This document shows, piece after piece, positions 24,059-37,139 of a stretch of DNA of 64,000 nucleotides; the first letter of the stretch is position 1; each line of letters opens with the position of its first letter. The stretch spans positions 11,068,503 to 11,132,502 of the forward strand of contig NW_019211455.1 of the NCBI RefSeq assembly GCF_002443255.2. Direction: 5' to 3'. Both the position numbers and the translations under genes were made by a program. This stretch comes from Varroa destructor. Taxonomy: Eukaryota; Arthropoda; Arachnida; Mesostigmata; Varroidae. The notes under the pieces are model-generated. The model was given only the letters and a program-made list of their open reading frames with translations. It made no database searches and was not told where the DNA came from.

Positions 24059-25120
24059 CCAGGCACGTGTACATCCATCGCGTTCTGAAAATAGATAGGC
24101 GCACGCCTGACAGGCGCACGCGAACATTTGAAAAGCAGATGAAATATTTGAGAAAAGCGCCTCCCTCTCTATCTTCTTCTTTTTTTAGGTATCTCCCTAT
24201 GACTCAATTGTTATCAATGAATGGCTAAACGAATAGAATCGACAACGAAACTGGCTGGTTTAAAACCTGTTCGCAATCTCGTATCTAAGACGCATGAGAG
24301 TATAGCGGAATAAGTGGCACTTTTGGTGGGCTTGCTACCTTCGGAGGCTCCGATCCTGGGGACGCTAGTCTCGTCATATGGTTAGAGGATACTTTCGTTT
24401 CTCTCCGGATGGCATAGCAGATTCTCTAGGTGTCCAAGCTGTGACCAAAGTGTAATTTCGATGGCGTCCTCGGGGTGATGGATGAAGTGGTAGCTTTATT
24501 AAGGTAACAAGCGGATGTGTTGAGAGATCAAGGCGAACGGAGGAAGGAAGCTCGATGGTGCATCCGCAAGCAGGAACGCAGTGCTCCTTCTCAGTGCTCG
24601 TTTCCTTCTTATTTCTCCAGGCGCAGGAACCGAAGTCGAACGAGTGACACCATTTACAGCTAGGTCATTACCCGCTTTCTGATTCAGGCCTCTTCGTAAC
24701 ATGCCATTACGTGGCACCGCAGCTAGCGTTGCGGGTGGGGGGTGCTGGCATGGAGTTTTGAAGAGCATCTTCCATTAGTGCGCAGTGTTGAGTCTGGGAC
24801 TAGATACACACAACTGACTGTCCATTGAACTTATCGTTACTAAGTGGTAAACTGAATTCGGCGCAACTTCGACAGCTCCGTCCGTTAACTGTATAAGCGA
24901 TTCTGACTAGCGGTTCGGTTTAAGTTAGACTTTTTCGTCTGTCCTTAGTGACCTGCAGCTTTTCTCGTCTGAAATTAACGCTCTCTTTTCGCGCGAAGCC
25001 CCTAAGCTAGACCGCTACTGATGCCGAAAATGGTTTATTGCAACGGAGGCTGTCAACAGATGGTGTGTTAACCCGCGTTTAGAACACCTCTGGCTAAGGA
25101 CTTGGGCGGTACCATGGTCT
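22067..25120. other. non-coding stretch around a large CA array
   Basis: No gene is recognised. From 22540 to 22870 the plus strand is pyrimidine-rich. The frame open from 22692 to 23144 begins with TTG and has no early ATG. Two near-copies of an 11-base word, CATCAAGATCA, lie 30 bases apart near 22641 and 22671. A cryptic GGTAGT repeat lies at 22905-22936. The CA array at 23929-24056 is listed separately, and a 10-base word, AGGCGCACGC, is repeated just after it, near 24097-24120. Confidence 0.6.
23929..24056. repeat. compound CA microsatellite (about 128 bp)
   Basis: The plus strand is almost pure alternating A and C, interrupted by ATTC, AGAC, GCCC, ATACAT and ATAT variants. This makes several CA sub-arrays and not one clean run. 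The translations are His/Thr on the plus strand and Val/Cys on the minus strand, and are not coding. Interrupted arrays of this kind usually indicate age, with point changes having accumulated. Confidence 0.97.
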
Positions 25121-28100
25121 GTGACAAAGATCCTAATAAGCGTCTATGATATGAGCGCTGGACCATCTAACTTCGTTACATTTTTCTATACTAAATGTTT
25201 TACAAAGGCTTACGAAGGTTATTTCGTTTTGACACGAACGACAAGGATTGTAAAAAAGGCTTCCTTCGGGTGGAACACGTCTCTGCGTATGAGTTTCATC
25301 ATTAAGTCAATGATCTCGATGCCTAGTAGCACTGATGATATGAGTTTATTAACCTAGGTTGCTTATTTTGAGTTATTCGTTAAGGTACGTTCATACTAAA
25401 CTAGACATGTTGAATGTATATCATACATTGTATTGTATTAAGGGATGATAGTCATCTTAAGGCGGAGCTTATAGTCTTGTATTTCTCTGTCACCTCTTTA
25501 GTCTCGAGATGAACAAATACGATAATTAATGCCAGTAGTAGCCTTAACAAACCAGTAGCACCATTTTTGTTGCTTTTGCCTGTTCGTACATGGAACCATT
25601 GTCTATGCAGAGACAATTAAAACGGCGGTCAACTCAGTTTGTAGCAGTACCGGTCTCTGATAACAAAAGTGCCAGTGCTTTCCAGTATCTAGCATAACCA
25701 GAATTAAGGACACAGCCTAACTTAACCCAACCCTCACTCTTTACCCGTCCCGCTTGTTGGCTTTGTATGTACAGTGCATACTGCACCGGCATACAGCGCG
25801 TCCACGATAGGAGCGGAAGTTCTTCAGTTCCAAGTCCGATCGTAGTTTGTGATTGTCGGTGATATCTGTTTCGTCAACGATAGCAGCATCTTTTGTCTGG
25901 CTTCGGTTCCAGCGGCCTTCCTGCCATTTCGTTACGGTGCAACATTGGATGTCAGTATGCGGTTAAGCCCGGGCCTGTCGGAACAACTACCCTATTTAGG
26001 ATGAAACCAAAGCTTTACTTAGGACGTTACAACGAAACAGTCTTCACCCGCCATATTGAAATACGGATGCTTCTTTCCAAACCCATCCGTGTACAATACT
26101 TCCTTGTAATACCCCCTAGGCCGTCATCGGTTACCCAGCGCCGCCGTTGCCACTCTTGAGTCACTAGCACAGTCGACACAGGCCATGTATCCTGTGCTGA
26201 TGGCCTGCAAACATCGGATTTTGCGACGGGCATATATTGGTCGGTCCATGAGACAGAGCCGTTCGTACTTAGAGCCGTATGAGGGTGGCCGACAATGACA
26301 ACGATGGTGGCGTTACCATCACCATCAGAATCACAATCAGCGTAGTCAACAACAGCAAGTACATTGTTTAGATCACCTAGCAAACAAAGCTTCTCTTTAT
26401 TCTATGTGTAGGAAGCATTACGATAAGAGTACAATCGCAATAGTGAACAACAAGCTTAAATATACAGAATCAGATGTTGCTTATTCACCCCTCCCGCCGC
26501 CCCGACCCCCCAGGAGCTGTTCATAGACTAGAGGCGCAGGAAGACAGCTCAGCCATAAACGTAACCAGAGGTGGACACAAGTAAGCGTGTTTTCTCACAA
26601 TGTCTTTGACCTGGCCGATAACTAGCAGCGGAAAAATGACCGTAGATATAAGTAGATCAGATTCAATATAGTATTCATGCGGATACTGTGCATAAAAGTG
26701 CCTGATGCGGTTCAGCTGTCAGTCATAAAAGCCAGATCAGGTTGACTATCATCTACAAGCAGCTAAACAATGTACGCAATTTAACTGTATCAATAATGCT
26801 TGTAGTTTATTTATAAGAACTTTCGTTCTGAGAAATTTATAACGTTTGAATATCAAGACAGTTTGGTCAATTCCGATGAATCCAATCGAAGTTTTAAATG
26901 GCGAAATCATTTAACTTAGACTGATTGATGTAATACGTTATCGCTCATGAACAAAGGCCACTGGCACATGTACAGCACATCGGGCTAACCGTACCGCCTG
27001 TTCAAAATCTATTTTTCTAGATGCGAAGACACCCACTTCAACTTTGATTGAGACCTCCGTCGAATACTTTAACCCCGAAAACAAAAAACCCGATCACTCT
27101 ACTAACAGACATTCAGTCAGATGAACAAATATATAGGTTCTCAATAAACATAAGATGCTTCGTTACCTCAACATATATTTTTACCGTCATCACTACTGCT
27201 TCTCAACGGGGCCACATCGGGGCCGTGACTAATAAGTTGACGGCTATAGTAGAATGCACAGCTGTCGCCGTTTTATAGCACTGGAAGGATAGAAGCGCAC
27301 CATTGGAGTGCGACGGCAGTACGTGGCTGAGCTGTCCACGATCTGATGTTTATAAGTGCCCACTCGAATGAGGTGACTTACATTTACTTGCTAGCGGCTA
27401 TGTGGCGTCAGGGCCCCGACGGACCGCTATACATACGCGATGTTCATACGAGTACCGGGATGGGCCTGCGCACATTTACAAGTTGTCAATGAAAAGGTCG
27501 TTGTTGTCGCTCCCGCGTTCAGAACTGCTGTTAGCCCATTGTAGCGATGGCGTCAATGCTTACCATATTGGTAAAGAGGACAGGCCGATGAGTAATTCGT
27601 CCTAATCGTTTCGTTATAGCGGGTTCACGCTGCTGTCTACTGGATACAGAACTGATTATTTCTTTGCCACGGTGGCGACGGCGTTTTACTTTTAGAGATG
27701 TTTATTCACGAATCAGGCATACTAAAATGTATTTGGTATAGTACATGTCGATGTGGGGTATGAATGTGTGTACAGCGAAATGTGTAGTACTAAATTAACA
27801 AACGTTTCTCTGTCATGCTTAAGTCAGCGCGGTCTGGCTCGATTTATGAAGTCTGCCCCACAGCCCCAATGCTGGCACGACCGGAGACGATTTGCAGAGA
27901 AAAGCTATTATTATTGTTACAGCACTCCCATACCTCTCCGTTCATACGTCTGCTCGTAAGCCGGTGTAATGGGTTACAAAAAGCACACATTGGAATGTTC
28001 GTCCATATGTATATATAGACATATATCTCCTATTTTCTGCTCTCATTCATGTTACATATCTGCGCCACTTTATGTAACACTTTCCGGCCTACCAATCGTC

Positions 28101-30042
28101 TGCTCCAACGAAAAACTTCTATCTTATTCTCTAATGAGTGGCAAACGATATCGTACGAGGCATAGTACATATTACTGAAGCTGAATGAAGCATCCCCTCG
28201 TCCCTATTCGCTCCCTGTTGCTTAGGACCGACGAATCGGCTGACTGGCTGGTCCTTTACACAGAGCAAGTGGGTATCATTTCGAATTCATGGCCATTTAA
28301 CAACCCCATGAAATTTAAACAGTCCCGAGAATTGAAGCGCGTACGTATGTTGGCAGTAGAGGAGGATGGCAAGGCGCTGGCTGTTGCTAGGCGATAGGAA
28401 GAAGCAAACTGAGGCTGGCAGGAAGGGTCGCGAAGGTTGAGGGCGGCGAAGGAGAGAAAGGAAAACCCGAAATTGGCACTAGAACCAAAGGGAAGTTGAA
28501 GTCGGTGGTAGCGTTGGAATTACACGAGCCTCCATTGCTGCTGCGCCTGTGGAGCCGAGGCCGCTGCCTTTCCCTCGAGAGCGCGAACAGCTTATCCATA
28601 CTCGATTCAACAACGAACAGGGAGTTTGTAGGGACAGTAGGGTTGACTGACTGAGCAGTTCTTGGCTTTGAGCCCCTGCGGGATCCAAGATCCTGCGCAA
28701 ATTCAAGACACAGCCAACGATGCCTTCTTTTTCAAGCAAAACACAATGTACCAGCGCACAACGACGTATATAAGTCCAGGCTGCTGGCTTCCAAAAACCG
28801 TTAGAGTAGGCCGTGTTGCTGGCACCGTGGAAGCATGTGTAGCCATTTGATTCGCTCTTTGAAGAAACTGTTATATAAATGAAAAGAAAGGGAATGACAT
28901 TTTGCATTAAGCATACGATTAATGTATTTATGTTTTTACCGAAGGGAACGTCTTTTACGTAGTTTCTTCAAATATGTCTCTTTTAATTTTTTCCAAAAAC
29001 CGCTACTTACATTTATGTTTCATCTTGTAGGAGAAAAAAAAGAAATACAGTTTCGTCCCCTTCTTATCAGAAGAAGTGCGACTGCTACGTGCTCTGTAAA
29101 TTATCATGGATGCTAACAACGCACTGTATTTTACTATTGGCTTTCCGTGGTGGGTCAACCGTTTGAAAAGTTACCGAAACAAATAATAGGTAATAATAGC
29201 AGGGCTCAGCCAGTAGAAGGCCAGATGAATCCAGGTCAGGATGATGCAGACTTGCCGCCGTTGCACTGGTATCTTCGTCCATGCGTTTTGCTCTCTGCAG
29301 GTGCTACAGCGAAACGGTCCTAACGAGCCGAACCTGGCATACCTGCTTGCCCTTTAGGCACTCGGTGTCGCTTTAGGTGTTGCTAAATCAAATTGGCACC
29401 AGTCACAATGGTATGCCCATTCTGTCATTTGTGGCCAATGGTTCGCGCACGGTTTCGCAGCTCGATATTTGGCCTGCAGCCCTTCGTGATGATTGGGTCT
29501 GGGCTGTTATTGCAGCAGGGAGGAGCTGCTCCTTTGAAAGCAATGCGTAGTATCTGAACCACAAGCATCTTCTGCGCTATTCAGTAAGCATGTCTCTATC
29601 CTCGGGCATTGAATCTTGTTGTATTAGCACAATCCTAGTACGCCTGATAGGTTCCGACCCAACTTCGTCTTATGGAATTCTGGCCAGCAAAGCAGATCGG
29701 CATCGTGAAAATGATGTGGGTCGTCTGCAACAACCGCCGGGACGCTATACAAGTCTATTGTTCTGAGTCATCCTCTTACCTCGGCGGGGGCCCTATTGTA
29801 TTATGGTTTTCGCAGCAGTAAGCATTACGGGTCGCCACGAAACTTTCGTTCAGTACGAGGACGATCGTAGCACAGGTACAGCCTGCAACTAAAACCATAA
29901 CCAGAGGCGTCACCACACGCCACTTGGCATCGGCCATTCGATCTCATCTGGATGGTTTGTTTCTTCGTTCGTTATCAGAACTTTACTGTTCCCTATTCGT
30001 TCGTTATGTGGCTCGCCTATATACATCTGGGAAAGTGGCTGT

Positions 30043-30045
<3 letters not shown>
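25121..30045. other. non-coding stretch
   Basis: No gene is recognised. Sequence from 25120 to 25560 and from 26640 to 27000 is AT-rich. A 78-codon frame at 25121-25357 lacks an ATG at its start and matches nothing I know. A C/G-rich patch lies at 26489-26517. TATATAAG at 28767-28774 has no initiator at the right distance. From 28380 to 28500 the plus strand is purine-rich. Confidence 0.6.

Positions 30046-30084
<39 letters not shown>
30046..30084. repeat. TA microsatellite (39 bp)
   Basis: An uninterrupted TA run of about 19 units. Confidence 0.97.
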
Positions 30085-30086
<2 letters not shown>

Positions 30087-33000
30087 AGCGTATTTCATGC
30101 TGCTAGGTGTACTTTGGGATATACTGGGAAGTGCTGGTAACAACGATTGCATTATACCGTGTTGCCAACACGAGCAGCAGCAATCATAGCACGAGAAGAT
30201 GATATAGCAGTAGCAGTATTAGGAAACGGATAGAGGGAAACACAAACATCGTTGGGAAAGTGTGAATCAAAGAGTTAGTAGGTCCGTATGTAGACGGTCG
30301 TTCGTGTCGACTCTCAGCTACTGCGTACCCAGTTGAGACCCATCGACATCAAAACGCCACTACACTGAAGCAAACCAACTACGATGTCAGTAGTCGGAGA
30401 ACCTCACTGCAGCTGAACAGATAGGGTGATTATCAGTAGGCAATGCCGTCCACTCCCTCAGGACCCTTCTGTTCAACCGGCGACTGCGCTCCCTACGTCC
30501 TGTTTTCTCTACCATAATACTACTACTAGTAACCTAATTACATTAACATTTAGCAATCAAACAAGCAGCTGCCATGCTGAGCCCGCACAATAAGAACCTA
30601 CACTGTGCACACGTCCTGAATGTAGGAGGCTGTGGCTGCAGCGAGTAAACAGAATGGTAACAGGACCGCTGTTGCCGATGGCGGCCGGAGCTGTGTGGTC
30701 GTTGCTTCCATCGCAGGCCGAACCCGTTGCAGTACAGGGTAGGCACACAGCAGGAGAGTGGAAAAGAAAAAGGAAAGAAAGAGGAAAAGGGAGTGGAATA
30801 AAAAAAATAACAAGGTAATACATGTACAACCAATACTGTCGTCCGCATGGCAGTTGTAACAGCAGTGACCTTGCTTCTGTTTAGGAACTACACCGGTTGC
30901 TGTATCCGATATGTGTCAGCAATCGTCAGTGGCACAGCCGTATGGGCCAGGAACAAACGAACGTTTATAGAACATCTTGGAACGCAATCTATATAGAATC
31001 ACCTAGCTAATTTTATACACCTCAGATAAGCGTACTGTTGCGGTTACCTAACTACCTTTAAAAATGCAAAACAAAGATATCTTTAAAATTGTTTACTCTG
31101 TGATCTACGTATGGCTGGCCACTTTTCACTGAAACTTGTCTTACCCTCATATGCCAGCCTTTCCGAGGAGACTACTTAACTAATAATGCGGTGCCTTATT
31201 TTCTATCCTGCGGAGACAGGTTGATATCAGGTAGATAGACTTTGCCACGCCATTACTGTGTACTACGTGTGGGTTGTATATGTGGATGCGAGGGACACTT
31301 TCGTAACTGATTGTTAACCCCAGCGTCACCATGAATATATTTAGGTGCTGCACGCCACGACGTCTGTGACGCTTTCGTAATGCTCCTGTCCTCCTGATTC
31401 GTCTGTACGCCTCCTTCCCTCAGCTTTTGCTGCTGTTTATCATTATCTGCGATGACCAGAATGTATCGCACTTCGACGGCTTCAATAGACGATCCAGCAT
31501 GCGAGCCCAAAGGCGATAAGGGAGAACGGGAGTTCACGGCCCTTCTATATCGAAGCCACACCCCTTTCCACACATAAAGGGCATAGATAATTAGTGTATT
31601 TGACGAATTATTTCATTAGCTTCTGGCTGTCTGCTCATCGACTGACAGCACGTCTCACACCGTTTGTAACTGCCGCTATGGCTGGAGTATGGCCTGTTTC
31701 ACGCTCAGAGGAACTCATCGGTGAGATGGCAGTTCCTGCCGACGGTTTACCGGTACCACACAGCAGCCCACGCTCTATCCCCAATACAGCCGTCCGTGAA
31801 ACGCGCGAGGTCGCTGTAGGAAGAATTAGTGATACGAAGATGGCGTCACTGGGCACGAAGGTAAAAGCGAGGTTCCAGCCTCGGGTATTTAGTGCTACCA
31901 CCACCGGTCGGGCGTAATGATCCTACCAGCCAGGACAAACAGGCAGAACAGACGGGCCGTGTGAGACCCCGTAGCTTGCTACGACAGGCAAATAACTTGG
32001 CCAAGACTGAAACGCACTCGGCCAGAGGAACAGCGTGTCATGCAATGGCAGCACAAACTAACCCGGTGTAGCTCGAAGTCCACCATCCTTGCCAGATAGC
32101 AACGGGGCAAAGCTAAACCCTTTACAGGACGAAAAAGTTACGAGTACGCGCTGCATCAAAGTCGCCAACGTTGAAACGTTGCGATGGGCGAAGATAAACT
32201 GGAGATCCCTGACATGGGGATAGGATAGCAATATCGGTAACGAACAGCAGGAAGCCTACGCGGAGGGACACATGAAGCTGGAATTGAGTTCACTGCATTC
32301 GACGTTAAATTACATATGAGAGGAAGACTCATGAAAGGGAGGATACATATGAAGACGTTATACAAACTACAAGCAAAGCTAGTGCACCTGAACTACAAGG
32401 TCACACTATATACACTGACATGTTGCGCGTATGACACGTACATAGTCTCATTATGATGGTTCATGATGAATGTGGTACGTTTCCATCAAACGATGTGATA
32501 AAGACTTTTCCTTTTTGAAGAAGAACGTTTAGTACTTATATTAAACTCGTTCCAGCCAGGCAAGATGATGACACAGAAATGTGCTACGCTTATATTGTGG
32601 GTTGTCATCTACAAATCTAGTCTAGTTCATACGGTTAACGTATGCTAATGATGACTTGGTCTTTCGTAGATCCAGTCAAAGTTTTGCTATATCATCAATT
32701 TCAGACATCTTTTATTCTTATTGCAGGAGCGAAAAAGTGGTCAGCCAAGATAGGACAAGCTAAGTTTAACGTGGCTGAATGTTTACGAAAGCACTGCATT
32801 CCGGCAAGCTAAAGTTGCTGTTCGAGTCCTTGCCTATAATGTGGCGTTAAATTGTCCCTCCTTCCAGTTATTTTCCCAGTCAATCAACAAAGAGAGATGT
32901 GCAAGCTGCAAATGGGCTCGGCCGACTATGTGGACCGGGCCCGCTTCGTCTGCAAACCGGGCTGACCTATAGATTCTTGGGAAAACAGAAGAATTCATTT

Positions 33001-33218
33001 GTTTGCTTTTCCGGCTGCCATCGCTGCCCCAACTGGCGACACGGGTATCTGTCTGTCTGTTTGAACTGGGTCATGTCCCAACTGGTCTACTCTGGTAGTC
33101 ATTGCAGGAACAGTAGAAAGGTAACCGGCTCCTGCACAGATGGTTATGGTAAGATGATGACAGAAGACGAAGCAGGGTCTACGGCAGCAGCAGGCCTATC
33201 AAGCGGACGGTCGCATGG
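30085..33218. other. non-coding stretch
   Basis: No gene is recognised. A polypurine tract lies at about 30751-30812. The minus-strand Phe/Leu/Ser-rich frames across it are composition artefacts. The frame at 31594-31917 starts with GTG and has its first ATG at codon 29. A pol III A-box/B-box look-alike at 32764-32852 is listed separately. The 32899-33222 frame begins with GTG and overlaps the next ATG frame by 4 bases. Confidence 0.6.
32764..32852 (+). other. tRNA-like pol III promoter pair, possible SINE or tRNA remnant
   Basis: TGGCTGAATG at 32772-32781 resembles the A box of Leu/Ser-type tRNAs. GTTCGAGTCC at 32820-32829 matches the B-box consensus, 48 bases downstream, close to tRNA spacing. 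Between them, a 6-bp stem with a 7-base loop (32802-32820) has anticodon-arm geometry, but its loop lacks the T expected at position 33. GTTTAAC at 32764-32770 can pair with GTTAAAT at 32846-32852, but that sits 12 or so bases too far from the B box. No proper T-stem forms. It is not a working tRNA. A degenerate tRNA-derived SINE head or a chance match are the options. Confidence 0.2.
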
Positions 33219-33620
33219 ATGACTAGTCCCTTTTGCCTTTCGGCCTGGATGTGGCGGGGAACATTTCGCTTGGAGTGGAAACAGCCAGCAGCTGTAGCTG
33301 CAGGGAGCACCGCCACGGGGAAGCAGACAGGGACTATTCGGTTGTCCAGTTCTCTTTGCTTTTTTAGAAACCTTCCCTCCGTCCCACAGTTGAAGCACTA
33401 TTTTCGCAGTTTCGCTCAATGCAGATCCAGTCAAGTGCTGCGATGTGCAACGTCTGTCTTGACTACTATTGCTGGCGAAACAAACTCAACTGGCATCGTA
33501 CTGTTGCTACTGTTTCAAAAAGGGTGCCCATTGATACAACGAAACAAAACAGGTTTGATTAATTCAAAGAATGAACGAAGGAAAAGGAAAGCGAGCAGCT
33601 GTAGCAGCAGCAGCAAGTAG
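33219..33620 (+). CDS. ORF (133 aa), unrecognised
   Basis: An ATG at 33219 opens 133 codons to a TAG at 33618-33620. The start context is weak, with T at -3. The N-terminal 30 residues are Trp/Arg rich, the middle is mildly hydrophobic (about residues 80-100) and the last 20 residues are Lys/Arg then Ser rich, the last part deriving from a GCAGCAGCAG-type triplet run. A minus-strand frame (33144-33434) overlaps. No family is recognised. Confidence 0.1.
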   Translation: MTSPFCLSAWMWRGTFRLEWKQPAAVAAGSTATGKQTGTIRLSSSLCFFRNLPSVPQLKHYFRSFAQCRSSQVLRCATSVLTTIAGETNSTGIVLLLLFQKGCPLIQRNKTGLINSKNERRKRKASSCSSSSK

Positions 33621-35332
33621 GGAAGCTACTAGCCGATTCTTTAACCTACTCGCCCGGCCATCCTTCTGCCTTTTGAACGATTCCTTCGAACCGCAGTTCA
33701 CTTGTCTATTGCGAGGTCCTTTTAGCTATGTTGTAGTAAACCTCGACTTCATGCTGTAGCGTTATGCTGGCTAGCCGTTCAACTTTCTGCTACGCCAGAA
33801 GCGCTGGTGAAAGTAGAAGCCACACGGTCGCTGCCCCTTTTTTTATTCTCTGTTCTCTTTAGTTCACGATTAGTCTGGCAGCAGTGAACCACTTCGCCAA
33901 AAGAGACAAAACCAAGATCTTTTTGAGTTTTTCTTCTTCAGGTTTATCCAATCTAAGCGTCAGCTAGATGGCCCGCAACTCGTACCCTGAACTAGCTCCT
34001 CTCGACATACCAAGATCGTTTCCCTTCAGTAGTGCGGAGACAGCTGAGCAAGCAGGCGAATCGAGAGAAGGGTTCGGGCCAACGAGGGCAATGCGAAGTG
34101 CTCAGCGTTCTTACAGCCGCCTTCTGCAGAGATATCAGAGAGAAGAACGACGACGTTCCTCAGAGACTTCGAGAGCAAATCTCTAGGCAGCAGCAGTCCA
34201 GTTTATTCAGGCGTACATTTCGAGCAGGAAAGAAGAGCTGGCGGAAGATAATACAGCCATAAACTGTGGGGCACATCCAGCTAGAGCCGACTGGATAGCT
34301 AGCCTGCGAAATCGCTGGATGGCTTGGAACCCGCGGATGGTGGCTTAGCACATCTGAGGCCAGCCTTTCCTTTACCAGCTGGCTGGATCGTCAGAACGAG
34401 CGCACCCGGGTTGTAAGCGGCGATGTATGTCTGGTTATGAGACGAGAGGCTGGCGCGGACAATAAAAGGGTTAAGAAGATGAAGATCGCCTATCGATTAT
34501 GTGGGAAAGCAGGAGTCCTACCCTCAATGGACTGAACAATAGATTTTTTTTCGCTTTATAGGTTCCAGCCCACCATTCCGTTCGGAGCTCGGTAGCTCCT
34601 CGGTTTCTGCTCTCGAGAAGCGGCTATTATACATTATTACATAGGTAGGCAACGAGTACATCCGCCAGTATTGGTCGTCCCAAACCACTATTTGCCGCTT
34701 TGAGGCTTTCCAGCCGCATTTCAAGGGAACGAGTACACTTTTCTCGCTTTTCTCTTGCCCTTTTCCTTTGTCCTTTCACAGGAAGAGAAGGAAAACTTCC
34801 CTACTGACTTCTGTTCAAGAGAGGAATTCCAACTGTCCACAGTTCAATTAGCTATTATCCGCCGGCTAATGACAGACCGGTTCAACTTCTTTAGCCCGCC
34901 TAACCCGACTGGGTCTGACCCAGTGTCCGCGCGCCTGCCAGACGTACCTATAAGACCAACTTGAACCTGTATAGAAGTTTTATCATAACTGACGCATTTT
35001 TTAAGAAGTGACAGCGTCTATTTAAAACTCGACGGACAGCAGCAACGTAAGCATCAGCAGGGATGGTGGTTTTTGTTCGGATTATAAAACTCACACCATC
35101 TTCGGCTGTCTTTGCCTGGATGGGTGAGCGGGATAGAAAACCAGACGATTTACGAAAGCTGGAGTCATAATCGATTCTGCTCTAGGTAAAATCCATGCAG
35201 GGGTTGCAACGGTAGCAGCGCTACCGGCCTGGACGACGCCATTTCTGGTCCAAATCGTTGTTTTATGACATCGCGTTTCTTAATAGCTCTTTGTTTTCTA
35301 GTTTACGCATCATTGCTTCCACCGTTCGCGTT
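33621..35332. other. non-coding stretch
   Basis: No gene is recognised. From 33960 to 34340 the plus strand is purine-rich with short overlapping frames. TATAAAAC at 35083-35090 has no initiator downstream. Nothing else stands out. Confidence 0.6.
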
Positions 35333-35941
35333 TTAGACTCTTGCTGATTCTTGGGGAAATTGCGTTGTTAGCCTAGAACAGCTATTATACACGTTAATAC
35401 CACTTGCACACGGCCACATTCGCCTATTCGAACAAATACATCCAGCAAAAGGTGGCAGAATTACACCGTGACACTCTATAGCACTGCCACAGCCAGCAAC
35501 AGATTTGCGCCTGAGTTCCACGAACTCAGTCAGCAGAATAGAGCAGAGTATCAGGGATATAACTTCAAAATACAGATAGATCCGGCGACTTCCACTAGAA
35601 GGGCAGATATTGCCGACATCAAGAAAAGGACTGGTAAGACGCCAGACGAATCCTTTGGCAACTGTGACAGCAGGTTTAGCGGCTATAGCACAACGCACAT
35701 CAACTGAAGACAATATTCCCATTGCCTGTAATCTTCTTACAGGATGTATGTGCACTGCGGATGTTAGTAACGGTGTATATCCACAAAGACCTCGTTCACT
35801 TACGGCTTCAAGGACATTGTACCTCCCGTTGAGCTGCCTGCCCGGGGTTTCGTTGTAGTCGAGAGTCGTTGCGAACCGTGGATACTGTCGACTCTTCAAC
35901 TTCGAATCATAGCTTCGGCCGTCGCCATCGCTACTACTGCT
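35333..35941 (-). other. open frame (about 203 codons, no early ATG), unrecognised
   Basis: The minus strand is open from just inside 35941 to the stop at 35333, but the first in-frame ATG comes about 60 codons after a TTG at 35899. It could therefore only be an internal exon or chance. Part of the translation, near 35715-35800, has the phrase GYTPLLTSAV followed by a Val/Leu helix-like segment, loosely reminiscent of an ankyrin repeat. A hydrophobic stretch of about 15 residues follows later. Two plus-strand frames overlap it. I do not assign a function. Confidence 0.12.
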
Positions 35942-37120
35942 TTACTTGGTTACGACTGTAGATGGGTGGGCCAGCCGCTAAACCACTGAGGAAAATGATG
36001 CCGCGTCACACCGCCACGGTCCCTTTTTTATCTTCTTCCTACTACTACTACTGCTGCTTTCTGTCTCCGCCATGACTGGCTGACATGCCACTTCTACCAG
36101 TGCTGCCGTAGCTTCCAGTCTACGAAAAAAAAACTTTATACAGTTGAAGTCGGCATCACCACGCCATCATAAACACCAACGTCAATTTTGACGCTTCTCT
36201 GCCTTACCTTGTTTTTCTTTCTCCTGTTGTTACGAAAAAAGCTCGCTCTCCTTCACAATCCCAGCAATAACTCTGTTCTTCCATGAACGCTACTCTAGGC
36301 CTACGTGGAAAAAGGTGCACAATAAGCCCATTTTCTTCCTCTTATCAGCGGTGCTATCTTAGGGGGCAGCGTCAGTTTCAGCAATTGTCGCAACAACCAA
36401 AAAAGCTTTGAGCCTGTTAGGCCGAGCAGCTGAGAGTATGAGAACAGCTACGGCTGAAGGCAGGTAGGCCGATAGATCGCATGGACAGTGTGTGACAAGT
36501 AAGCCACTGGCTCACCTTACACTCGGACCGCGGCAGAAACTCCAAGCCAACTTCCAGACCGCTTCAAGCCGCGAAATAGGGGAACAGTGACCATTGAGTT
36601 TATAATAGGCCCGTTCGCCTGTTTGAGTCAGTTCAGCAATCGTCTATTGAAAACATGCTGCAGGCTGCTATCGCCGTTTTGACGATGCGCGGCGGTGTTG
36701 GTAAATCGCAGCGGTTGTCGATTCTGCTACCATCATTATTACAAGACTGTAAGTGTACCTCAAAATGGAGCATCTAGGCCAAGGACTGAATGCGCAAGCT
36801 ACATGTGTAGCTCTTTCATAAAAAAATCTCTATCCATGGACCAATCGAAATGACTCCTTGATTTGTGGGAGATTATCCACGGATGTATTGAGGTGTACAA
36901 TATGCAGAACTCTTCTGTCCTATCATTGCAACCTGCGTATTGCAGGCGATAATGTACGTTAGGAAGGAGGCCGCAGTTATACTGAGGGACGATGTACATA
37001 GTACGTACCGGTGCTTCAGTGAACATAGAACAGATAGTTATGAAAGGCCAGAATAAGCCTGTCTAAGCCTAATTATATTTCTTAATAGTATTTGCCAATG
37101 ATTTCAGTAGTGCTAGCTTT

Positions 37121-37139
37121 AATATAATATAATATAATA
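37121..37139. repeat. AATAT pentanucleotide repeat (about 3.8 units)
   Basis: Three full AATAT units and a partial fourth. The array is too short to call satellite DNA. Confidence 0.85.

Noticed and set aside
23846..24228. Open frames on both strands encoding His-Thr or Val-Cys runs
   Set aside because: They are direct translations of the CA microsatellite and have no independent support.
30557..30848. Phe/Leu/Ser-rich minus-strand frames that could look like membrane proteins
   Set aside because: They come from a polypurine tract on the plus strand, and low-complexity composition explains the hydrophobicity.
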